Shown here: in pieces, positions 32,066 to 37,941 of the stretch
How positions within the stretch are numbered: position 1 is the first letter of the stretch
Layout of the letters: each line of letters begins with the position of its first letter
NCBI GenBank assembly: GCA_012862575.1
Contig: BLSF01000134.1
Coordinates: forward strand, 8,005 to 45,945
DNA from: Parietichytrium sp. I65-24A
Taxonomy: Eukaryota; Sar; Bigyra; Thraustochytrida; Thraustochytriidae
Reading direction: 5' to 3'
Length of the DNA: 37,941 nt
Program-made: the position numbers and the translations under genes
The notes under the pieces: model-generated
The model's input: the letters and a program-made list of their open reading frames with translations, nothing else
Told to the model about the DNA's origin: nothing
The model's database searches: none

Positions 32066-32201
32066 TGTTTCATATCTATAAAGAAAATGGACACGTCAGA
32101 TGCAAGAAAAAGTACACAATCAGGAGTTCATAATAGATTTATAAGAAAGAAATGGATTCATTAAAGTTTCTCATGGGGTGTAATATACTTTTTTCAAGAA
32201 T

Positions 32202-33059
32202 CTATTCGATCTTAATCTCGCCATCTTCCAGAATACTCTGGCAGTTACTTGTAAATCTTTGTAACAGCGGCGCCATCGAGTCGATCGATGACTGGTCATG
32301 GAGAATTCTTTGAAAGATTCTAAACAAGTTGCGATCCTCTTCGTCGTCGAGGTCGGACTTTTCGGCGATGGCGTTGATTGCGCAAACGAACGCAGCATCC
32401 ACTCGCCCGGTACCATCGTAACTGAAGGGTTCCGCGTAGTCGTCGGCTAGTTGGAGACCAACTTTGCGCCGTTTCGGGTCCTCGAGAGCGGTGATGATGA
32501 ATTGTTTCCGAATCCCCGTATTGAGATGTGCTCGTAATTTTGCGTACAGAAATAGAACCACATCTAGTGCGTTCGAGTCTCCATACAACGCGCCTGGGAA
32601 CAGAAAATACTTGCGAATACTTTCGTCAGAAATGTCGCAAAGTAGCGCTGACGTCAACGCGGAGTTGATATATTCGTTGTCCCACTTGACGAGCGTGAGA
32701 ATCAGGTCTGCGGATACAAAGTCGCAATACACCCTTTCCTCGCATGGCGTGGTGGCGTCCAACTCTTTTTTGTAGTATTCCGCCGCGCGTTCGGCGAGAC
32801 CGTTCTTTACCAGAATCATGCTAACCTCGAGCGACGAATCGCATAGAATTTGTAAAATGTTAATGTGGTCCACTGTGTCACACATTCTCCCTCCCGAGAC
32901 AAATTCTGATGCGAGGGCGTCGTTGTTGTGGAAAATTTCGGAGAGTGCCTTCTTTCCATCTTCATCCCCGACAAAGTCGATCAACATGTCATTCCATTCC
33001 GGATTGGGTCCCCCCTTATTGAGGTGGAGTTCCAATAAGGATTCGATTTCGGTCGTCAT
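32202..33059 (-). CDS. Alpha-solenoid (ARM/HEAT-like) protein
   Basis: A 285-residue soluble protein built of helical pairs, for example HINILQILCDSSLEVSMILV, KNGLAERAAEYYKKEL, VSADLILTLVKWDN and NALDVVLFLYAKLRAHL. The pattern resembles the frameshifted gene at 15811-16835 (compare SSLEVSMILVKNGLAE with SSAVARTLIEAGLIE), so the two may be distant paralogues. Such folds are protein-binding scaffolds; no partner can be named. A 42-base near-copy of its 3' end, stop included, lies at 33185-33226, upstream of its own start and beside the mobile element. Confidence 0.6.
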   Translation of the reverse strand: MTTEIESLLELHLNKGGPNPEWNDMLIDFVGDEDGKKALSEIFHNNDALASEFVSGGRMCDTVDHINILQILCDSSLEVSMILVKNGLAERAAEYYKKELDATTPCEERVYCDFVSADLILTLVKWDNEYINSALTSALLCDISDESIRKYFLFPGALYGDSNALDVVLFLYAKLRAHLNTGIRKQFIITALEDPKRRKVGLQLADDYAEPFSYDGTGRVDAAFVCAINAIAEKSDLDDEEDRNLFRIFQRILHDQSSIDSMAPLLQRFTSNCQSILEDGEIKIE

Positions 33060-33364
33060 CTTTCTTCTTCTTCGTCCTTGCGTTCGGGGTCTGGTGAGCT
33101 CTGGGGGAATGTAATAAAAAAAAAAAATCTCGAACGAAAAAAAGTTCTATAATATAGATATTATATAGAAAAAGTTGGAACGGTCTACTCGAGCTTAATC
33201 TCGCCATCTACCAGAATACTCTGGCAATGGTAGTAGAGGGGGGTGAATATTAGTTTCTAATTGTTACAATTTGTTAATATACATGTCCAAAATAAAAAAG
33301 TATATATATATGTGAGTGAAATAAAAAGGAAAGTAATTCGACAGACGACCAGACATCAAACTAA
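33060..33364. other. Spacer with gene fossil, left of the mobile element
   Basis: Contains AT-rich sequence with TATA-like elements (about 33149-33170), the fossil of the helical gene's 3' end (33185-33226), a G-run (AGAGGGGGGTG about 33235-33245) and a TATATATATATG stretch at 33301-33312 that may be the promoter of the following element genes. The left end of the IS607-like element probably lies between the fossil and 33365, but I cannot fix it because this family has no terminal inverted repeats. Confidence 0.5.
33185..33226 (-). pseudogene. Fossil 3' end of the alpha-solenoid gene
   Basis: 39 of 42 bases match 32202-32243, encoding QSILVDGEIKLE plus stop against QSILEDGEIKIE plus stop. 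Only the end of the gene remains. It marks a former second copy in the same orientation. Confidence 0.85.
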
Positions 33365-35278
33365 ATGTCAGAGAAGAGTGGTGGTGAATCCAGATGTTCA
33401 TCAATGGAAAACATGCATCAAGAAGACTCGGACTTGAGTTGTAAACAGTCCGTCGACTCGGAGATAGCGGCTGTATTAGAACAATTACTACACCAGGTGG
33501 CTACCGACGGTATTGCTCAGAGTCCATTGAGGAATACATCCAAGCGAGAACGAGAGGAAACAGTGACCAACAACGAACTGCCTGTAAAGAAAAAGAGAAA
33601 ATTGCCTACGCAAGAGTCAGTTCGGCTCATCAAAAAGACGACCTCGCCCGACAGAAAGAGTCCTTACGAAGAGACTTTCCAGAGCATCGAATCATATCAG
33701 ACGTCGCCTCAGGAATCAATTTTAAAAGGAAGGGGCTTCAGACCATTTTGGAACTTGCAATGCAAGGAAATCTCCAAGAAGTTGTGGTTGCCCACGAAGA
33801 CAGACTTGCAAGATTCGGCTTCGATCTCATTGAGTGGATCATCTGTAGGAACGGCGGGAGGGTTCGAGTTGTCGCTGAACTTGAAGAAGGAGGAAGACAA
33901 GGCCAGTCTTCTCCAGAAGTTGAACTCGCAAAAGATCTCCTCGCAATCACAACGGTGTTTGCCTGTAAAATGCAAGGGAGAAGACGATATAGTAAACGAA
34001 AGCACTGTGAGAGCACTTCGCATGATGAAAGTCAAGATCTACCCAACAAAAAATCAAAGAAAATGGCTGGTAGAAACGCAACATAAATTACGTGCACTTC
34101 GTAATGCTGCAATTGACGAAGTAAATAGTGGCAGGATTAAAGTGTCTGAGATTCGTCAACAAATGCTCAAGTCTAAGAATGGTGACAAGACAATCAACTC
34201 GGTTGCACAAAGACTCCCGGATGACCCAGAACAACGCCGAAAACACGAAGCAAAATGGAAGTCAATCGACAGTGCGCCTTATGCACTTCGTAAAAACTGC
34301 CTTCGCAAACTCGAAGAGCAATACGAGGAGTGTTTCAAACGGGTGAAAACTGGCGTGAACAAAAGATTCAAAATGAGATTCAGTACAAGGAAAGACAAAC
34401 TCGGGAGAGTGAACATTCATGTAGAGGGTAGGACATTTTCAAAAACTGCATTCGACGCGGACTACATTTATTTGTATCGCAACACACAAATTGGACAAGA
34501 TGAAGATGGGAAACCGATATACTTTAAAAGACTCAAATACAAGATGCAAGGGAGTAAGAAACGTCGAAAACCACTTCCTGATCCACGACTCCACGACTGT
34601 CAGATTGTTTATGAGCATCCAAATCGGTGGTACATGCTAATTCCCTACGATGTCGAAATCGAGAAAACCCAAGCTCCATACGATGATATCACAATGGATC
34701 CTGGGGAGTGTACTTTCCAGACCTTTTATTCCAATGACGCAAAGATGACAGGTGGGATCGATCTTCAAAATCGCCGAAACGAAATTGGAAAACTACTGAA
34801 TAAGATTCGTCTTGCTCAATCACTCAGAGACAAGGCAAAGTGTCGAGGACAAGCACAATACTGGAGCAATCGATTCTTGATGTTGTGGAGGAAATTAAAG
34901 GACAAAAAACTCGATTTGCACAGAAAAACCACAGCATTCTTGGTGTCGAACTTTAACGACATCCGCGTTGGTGATTTCGGTTCGAAATTCGTCATGCAAA
35001 GCAAAAAGATGAACAATGCTGTCAAGTCGCAGTTCTCCTTTTTATCTCATTATGAGTTTCGTCAGAGACTCTTATCCTACTCCGCTGTGAAAAACATAAC
35101 AGTGGTCGCAGAATCATATACATCAAAAACTTGCTGCAATTGCGGAAAAATTCACAAAAACTTGAAGGCTCAGAGAGTGTTCAATTGTCCGTCTTGCAAA
35201 AGTGAATTTGGCCGAGATGACAACGGTGCAGTTTGCATCTACATCAAAGATCTCAGCGGTCAAGGCACAAAAGTTTGA
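33365..35278 (+). CDS. Fanzor/TnpB RNA-guided nuclease with overprinted 5' extension
   Basis: A 637-codon frame. TnpB/Fanzor homology begins only at codon 220 (ATG 34022, MMKVKIYPTKNQRKWL), giving a 418-residue protein of normal TnpB size; 34022 may be the working start. Codons 1-219 read another frame through the recombinase gene. Core features in 637 numbering: SAPYALRKNCLRKLEEQYEE helices, RuvC-I DPGECTF with D445, a zinc ribbon C590-C593/C608-C611 (YTSKTCCNCGK, FNCPSCK), and RuvC-III GRDDNG with D618. The canonical RuvC-II Glu is absent (IRVGDFG); E583 just before YTSKTC could be the displaced glutamate described for Fanzors. The family cuts DNA guided by an RNA from the element's 3' end. 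All catalytic positions seem intact. Confidence 0.85.
   Translation: MSEKSGGESRCSSMENMHQEDSDLSCKQSVDSEIAAVLEQLLHQVATDGIAQSPLRNTSKREREETVTNNELPVKKKRKLPTQESVRLIKKTTSPDRKSPYEETFQSIESYQTSPQESILKGRGFRPFWNLQCKEISKKLWLPTKTDLQDSASISLSGSSVGTAGGFELSLNLKKEEDKASLLQKLNSQKISSQSQRCLPVKCKGEDDIVNESTVRALRMMKVKIYPTKNQRKWLVETQHKLRALRNAAIDEVNSGRIKVSEIRQQMLKSKNGDKTINSVAQRLPDDPEQRRKHEAKWKSIDSAPYALRKNCLRKLEEQYEECFKRVKTGVNKRFKMRFSTRKDKLGRVNIHVEGRTFSKTAFDADYIYLYRNTQIGQDEDGKPIYFKRLKYKMQGSKKRRKPLPDPRLHDCQIVYEHPNRWYMLIPYDVEIEKTQAPYDDITMDPGECTFQTFYSNDAKMTGGIDLQNRRNEIGKLLNKIRLAQSLRDKAKCRGQAQYWSNRFLMLWRKLKDKKLDLHRKTTAFLVSNFNDIRVGDFGSKFVMQSKKMNNAVKSQFSFLSHYEFRQRLLSYSAVKNITVVAESYTSKTCCNCGKIHKNLKAQRVFNCPSCKSEFGRDDNGAVCIYIKDLSGQGTKV
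33394..34086 (+). pseudogene. tnpA: IS607-type serine recombinase (tnpA) with one stop codon
   Basis: This lies in a different frame from the Fanzor frame. From ATG 33394 the 231-codon frame encodes an N-terminal MerR-like HTH (SRRLGLEL, stop, TVRRLGDSG, TPGGYRRY) and a serine-recombinase catalytic domain: IAYARVSS with nucleophile S76, QKDDLARQKESL, DVASGINFKRKGLQTIL, VVVAHEDRLARFGFDL (D136, R137, R140), then SPEVELAKDLLAI and VFACKMQGRRRY. The layout and length fit IS607 TnpA. The only visible defect is TAA at 33442-33444 (codon 17), inside the HTH. It overlaps the Fanzor core by 65 bases (34022-34086), as tnpA and tnpB often do in IS607 elements. A downstream internal start giving a catalytic domain without a full HTH is conceivable. 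Confidence 0.85.
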
Positions 35279-35287
35279 TATGATTTT

Positions 35288-35305
35288 CCCGTAGTTACCT
35301 GCGGG
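35288..35305 (+). other. Hairpin just after the Fanzor stop; possible guide-RNA end
   Basis: CCCGTAG and CTGCGGG form a 7-bp stem (one G-T type pair) around TTAC, ten bases after the stop codon. TnpB and Fanzor guide RNAs are usually transcribed from the 3' end of the gene and the element's right end, so this is a candidate structural part. It could equally be a transcript-end hairpin. Confidence 0.35.
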
Positions 35306-35791
35306 TTATGTCTTTTATAAGCATTATGGTAACGGAGAGTTTCAATATTTGACTGCATTTTTTTTTCCTTCGTCCTTGAGTTTGGGAATTGTCATCCTCC
35401 TTTCCTCAGAAAATGCGACAAGGAACTAAACTAGGAGATCAGACGCACCACTACCACTGGTCTAGCAAGTCTTTGGTTCAACTGCCAGTAACTTTGTTAG
35501 AAGAACTTGGCGCAGCCGTTGGCGCAGTTGTTGACAAAGTCGTCGGCGAGACAGTTGGCGCAGCTGTCGTATTGAGAGATAAAACAATAGTCCTACCTGA
35601 CTCTCTGAGCATAACGCCGGTGTAACAGATGGCATCCCCATCCTATGTCTCATTCTTAGAGTCCAGACTATCAACTCTCATAGATCGTAAGCTAATGTCA
35701 ACTTACGATGTCGTAGGTAGAGCCGTTGGTTAAAAGTCGTTGGCAGAGTCGTTGACGAGACAGGAATTCAGTATAGGTTTCTAACAAAAAA
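35306..35791. other. Spacer right of the mobile element
   Basis: No gene is supported. It holds a T-run (35359-35367), a fossil of the Pro/Thr stalk on the minus strand (about 35500-35572), a second small piece (35717-35763), and an A-rich leader before the ATG at 35792. Plus-strand frames here are the antisense of the stalk code and should be ignored. Confidence 0.5.
35500..35572 (-). pseudogene. Fossil of the Pro/Thr stalk of the jacalin-domain gene
   Basis: The minus strand reads TTAAPTVSPTTLSTTAPTAA, the same code and repeat style (SPTAAPT, TTAPT) as the stalks in the gene at 27773-32017. It uses the same near-identical nucleotide words (GTTGGCGCAGCCGTTGGCG on the plus strand). A smaller, decayed piece lies at 35717-35763. 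It shows a stalk fragment was copied about 4-5 kb from the parent gene. Confidence 0.65.
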
Positions 35792-36331
35792 ATGGATTCA
35801 TCAAAGGACATCATGGATGTTTCATTGCTAAACAAATATGTCACGAAAATTGTGGACAAACGACGATCCATTCAAGAAAAATTTCAGCTGTTTGATCAGA
35901 TGTCCATGCTACTCAATCGAGAGTCAAAGATGTTTCTCAAGAAACAACGTTTTCTGCAATACGAATTCGCGCATGTCATTCTCATGAGCTGGAAGTCCAA
36001 GATTGAGATGATTCATCAAGTTGAACAACTATTAGATGACGAGAATACATTTCTGAACACGTCCAATGTTGATCTATTGGACATTTTTATCCAAAAGAAG
36101 CCAGCATTATTACCAAAAAAGAAATTATTTAGTCGATTTAGTAGGAGCAGTAGCAGTAGCAGCAGCAATAGCAACATCAGCAAAAGGCAGAGGCAACAAA
36201 AAGTTACTGTGGTCTGGCAAGACACGTTTCAGCAAGTCGTTGATTGTCTCATGAACAACAAACCGGATTTGGATGAAACTGGTAAACTAGAAAAACTAAG
36301 CCTAATTTGCAAATATCTTCTTTCGTCATGA
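35792..36331 (+). CDS. Unknown 179-residue helical protein
   Basis: Function not recognised. It is mostly helical and charged (SKDIMDVSLLNKYVTKIVDK, HQVEQLLDDENTFL). A Ser-rich low-complexity stretch (residues about 112-128) is followed by a basic KRQRQQK patch, then a helical end WQDTFQQVVDCLMNN. The ATG follows an A-tract (ACAAAAAAATG), and GTATAG about 20 bases before it is the only TATA-like sequence. The 3' end overlaps the convergent gene by six bases. Its Ser-rich insert resembles one in that neighbour (SSTSIIASNNSSSSTSG). Confidence 0.6.
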   Translation: MDSSKDIMDVSLLNKYVTKIVDKRRSIQEKFQLFDQMSMLLNRESKMFLKKQRFLQYEFAHVILMSWKSKIEMIHQVEQLLDDENTFLNTSNVDLLDIFIQKKPALLPKKKLFSRFSRSSSSSSSNSNISKRQRQQKVTVVWQDTFQQVVDCLMNNKPDLDETGKLEKLSLICKYLLSS

Positions 36332-37864
36332 CTTGATCACACCTTTGACTTGTAGCCATCGCATCAATCGTTCAATCATCTCTTGGAGAATCGGATCCTC
36401 ATCATCGACGAGTTTTATATTCTCCTCAGCAAACAAGTCTGGTAGTTTGCTTTCATCAAAGACATTTTTCGAAAGTGGATTGACTGTTCGATCCATGGTG
36501 GAATGAACAATCACCGACAATCTCCATTGCTGATTAAATAGTTTGACTACTGCTTGCCTAGGCGACACCTGAGATGATGAAAACAGCTTGGCTTTGACCA
36601 ACGGTTCCATTTTTGCATAATAAAACTCTTCTGGTAGACCCAGTAATTTGACTGAGATGACAAAGTACATCCATAGTGCAAGGAGTTCATCATCCGATTC
36701 TTGACACACTTTGATGTTTTTTGTAAACAATTCTAGTACAGAATCCATCACTTGACGTTCTTCGCCTGATCTCCTTATCTTATCACGACGACACCCAGAG
36801 GTGTTTGATTGATACGGGCTGATTGTCTTCAGCCATCGATTCAATCTTTCTTGCATGTCTTGGATGGTTTGTTTGTCGATGGGGGCAAACATCATCCTGT
36901 TCTCGGGAAACAACGATTCATCAAACTTGGAATCATCTGCGATTAATTTGTACTCCTTATTCAATGAATCAAAAACAAGCTTTGACCTTTTCCAATCCTT
37001 ACGGTAAAGTTCAATCACCGCTGCTTTTATTGACAATCGCTTGTCTCGGAACAGCTTGTGTTTCACCATTTCCACGACACTCGAGTGCATATTGTAGAGC
37101 GCAGGGTACTTTTTCTCTTTTTCAAACAAGAAAAACTCGTAACACCATAGTCTCTGTCCAAAGTCAAACATCTCGGTACAAATGACATAGTAGACCCATA
37201 GAGCAAGGCTTTCATCTAATTGATTAAACGATAGACATTCATAAAGCCTTGGGAGAAGCTTACGTTCGAGTTCTTCAACGAAGCTTTTCAGGAGAATTTT
37301 CTTTGCATCTGGTTTTTTTCGAAACAAACCAGATGTAGAGGACGACGAGTTGTTGGATGCAATAATGGACGTACTACTATTTTTACTCAGGTAGGACTTG
37401 AGCATCCTACAATAGCGGTCAAATTCTGCATCCTTTGTTCGATTGGGTAATTTTTTTGTTTTGACGTATGGTTTGAACAATTTGACATCGGTACTCGAAT
37501 CGACTGGGTTGATCCACGTTTTGCGCTTTTCTTCGACCAGATTGAGCATCCATGGAAATCTATTGTCGATGAGATAGTCCGAAATTCTGGTCAGTAGCGA
37601 CGCAAACAACTTTTGATCACGACAAAATCCAACTACAAAGGTATTAACCCCACCACTAGAGCATGACAATTTCATCGCACAGCGCTCATGCAAGTCTTGC
37701 AAGTTTTTTCTAAATGATGGCGCATCCTTGATGAAGTCGATCAATTGTTGATCGCTCTTCAAACACACTTCTAAAAATCCCTCCTGAAAGCATTCACAAC
37801 ATACAATCCACATGGTCCATAAAAAGTAACATTCTTTGAGTAATCGCTTGGAGTCGAGGCGCAT
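36326..37864 (-). CDS. Unknown 512-residue protein with internal duplication
   Basis: Function not recognised. Two related units of about 150 residues lie at about 208-350 and 372-512. Matching pieces are DESLALWVYYVICTEMFDFG with DDELLALWMYFVISVKLLGL, VEMVKHKLFRDKRLSIKAAV with EPLVKAKLFSSSQVSPRQAV, ELYRKDWKRSKLVFDS with KLFNQQWRLSVIVHST, and MQERLNRWLK with MIERLMRWLQ. Between the units lies NTSGCRRDKIRRSGEE, which recalls the STTSGCRR start of the small proteins' Cys tails but lacks the second Cys. The N-terminal 190 residues are Cys-containing and helical. The frame is closed upstream of the ATG at 37864. No TATATA box is visible in the 77 bases left. Confidence 0.65.
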   Translation of the reverse strand: MRLDSKRLLKECYFLWTMWIVCCECFQEGFLEVCLKSDQQLIDFIKDAPSFRKNLQDLHERCAMKLSCSSGGVNTFVVGFCRDQKLFASLLTRISDYLIDNRFPWMLNLVEEKRKTWINPVDSSTDVKLFKPYVKTKKLPNRTKDAEFDRYCRMLKSYLSKNSSTSIIASNNSSSSTSGLFRKKPDAKKILLKSFVEELERKLLPRLYECLSFNQLDESLALWVYYVICTEMFDFGQRLWCYEFFLFEKEKKYPALYNMHSSVVEMVKHKLFRDKRLSIKAAVIELYRKDWKRSKLVFDSLNKEYKLIADDSKFDESLFPENRMMFAPIDKQTIQDMQERLNRWLKTISPYQSNTSGCRRDKIRRSGEERQVMDSVLELFTKNIKVCQESDDELLALWMYFVISVKLLGLPEEFYYAKMEPLVKAKLFSSSQVSPRQAVVKLFNQQWRLSVIVHSTMDRTVNPLSKNVFDESKLPDLFAEENIKLVDDEDPILQEMIERLMRWLQVKGVIKS

Positions 37865-37941
37865 CTGCAGACTGGTTTTGGAATCCAGTTTAGTTAACAG
37901 GTACTCGGAAAATACATAGAATTGGAGTTGGTGCTTTAATT
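37865..37941. other. Right edge, upstream of the last gene
   Basis: The 77 bases contain no gene. A stop codon lies in frame shortly upstream of the ATG at 37864, so that gene does not continue off the edge. Confidence 0.5.

Larger units (their letters stand above)
33394..35305 (+). mobile_element. IS607-like element (tnpA plus Fanzor/tnpB)
   Basis: Order and overlap (serine recombinase, then TnpB-type nuclease on the same strand) define an IS607-type transposon, a class known from several giant viruses. Ends are approximate: IS607 elements have no terminal inverted repeats or long target duplications. The left end should lie between 33227 and 33394, and the right end at or after the hairpin at 35288-35305. 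Its two sides carry unrelated gene fossils (helical-gene 3' end on the left, Pro/Thr stalk on the right). With tnpA interrupted, movement would need a recombinase supplied in trans. Confidence 0.8.

Noticed and set aside
33574-33603. SV40-like nuclear localisation signal (VKKKRKLP) in the N-terminal part of the Fanzor frame
   Set aside because: These codons are the out-of-frame reading of the recombinase gene (TACKEKEKIA in its own frame), so the signal is probably accidental unless the overprinted extension proves to be translated.
35389-35625. 78-residue plus-strand frame
   Set aside because: It is antisense to a Pro/Thr stalk fossil (GAAVGAVV is the reverse reading of stalk codons).
1-37941. 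tRNA or rRNA genes
   Set aside because: No cloverleaf with the usual T-loop GTTCRANNC and anticodon stem could be found by eye; a tRNA search program would be decisive.

Overview
The window looks like part of a nucleocytoplasmic large DNA virus (giant virus) genome, probably from a virus of a unicellular alga or other protist. It is moderately AT-rich, packed with intronless genes on both strands, and most spacers are short. It carries eukaryote-type modules (C2H2 zinc fingers, a RING finger, LRR, RCC1, jacalin-like lectin domains, Pro/Thr-rich stalks), many lineage-specific paralogues, and an IS607-type mobile element whose second gene is a Fanzor/TnpB nuclease. Many genes share a TATATA-type promoter about 35-50 bases before the start codon. 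No capsid, polymerase or packaging gene is present, so I cannot assign a family, and an endogenised viral segment is not excluded. The Pro/Thr-rich stalks resemble surface proteins of stramenopiles and haptophytes, which is only a weak hint at the host.

Layout. Bases 1-1726 hold no gene I can support, but contain two large palindromic hairpins. Bases 1.7-16 kb are an accessory region. It has an LRR protein, then an array of small proteins that share an FQxKC core motif and/or a CxxC-plus-basic tail at the extreme C-terminus. A TMEM53/DUF829-like hydrolase, a membrane-anchored Cys-rich protein, a secreted RCC1-repeat protein and many gene fossils are mixed in. A 1162-bp stretch occurs twice there, joined by one N. 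Bases 16-17.65 kb hold a frameshifted helical-repeat gene and a block of tandem repeats. Bases 17.65-27.8 kb hold a six-finger C2H2 protein, a second DUF829-like hydrolase, several unknown proteins, a crystallin-like secreted protein, a multi-pass membrane protein, a RING protein, a paralogous pair with an acidic or serine-rich linker (also broken by an N-joined duplication), and a frameshifted third hydrolase-like gene. Bases 27.8-32 kb encode one 1414-residue surface protein with three jacalin-like domains on Pro/Thr stalks and a C-terminal membrane anchor. Bases 33.2-35.3 kb hold the IS607/Fanzor element. The window ends with two unknown genes, one with an internal duplication.

How it fits together. 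Most genes look like host-interaction or virion-surface cargo rather than replication machinery. The region evolves by local duplication and decay: whole genes, gene 3' ends, promoters and stalk repeats recur as fragments. The CxxC tail sits on proteins with otherwise unlike bodies and survives even in a fossil, so it may be a shared targeting or assembly signal. The most notable single feature is the mobile element. A complete serine-recombinase frame (HTH plus catalytic domain) with one internal stop lies inside the 5' third of the Fanzor reading frame, so the predicted 637-residue protein is a Fanzor core preceded by about 219 codons that overprint the recombinase gene.
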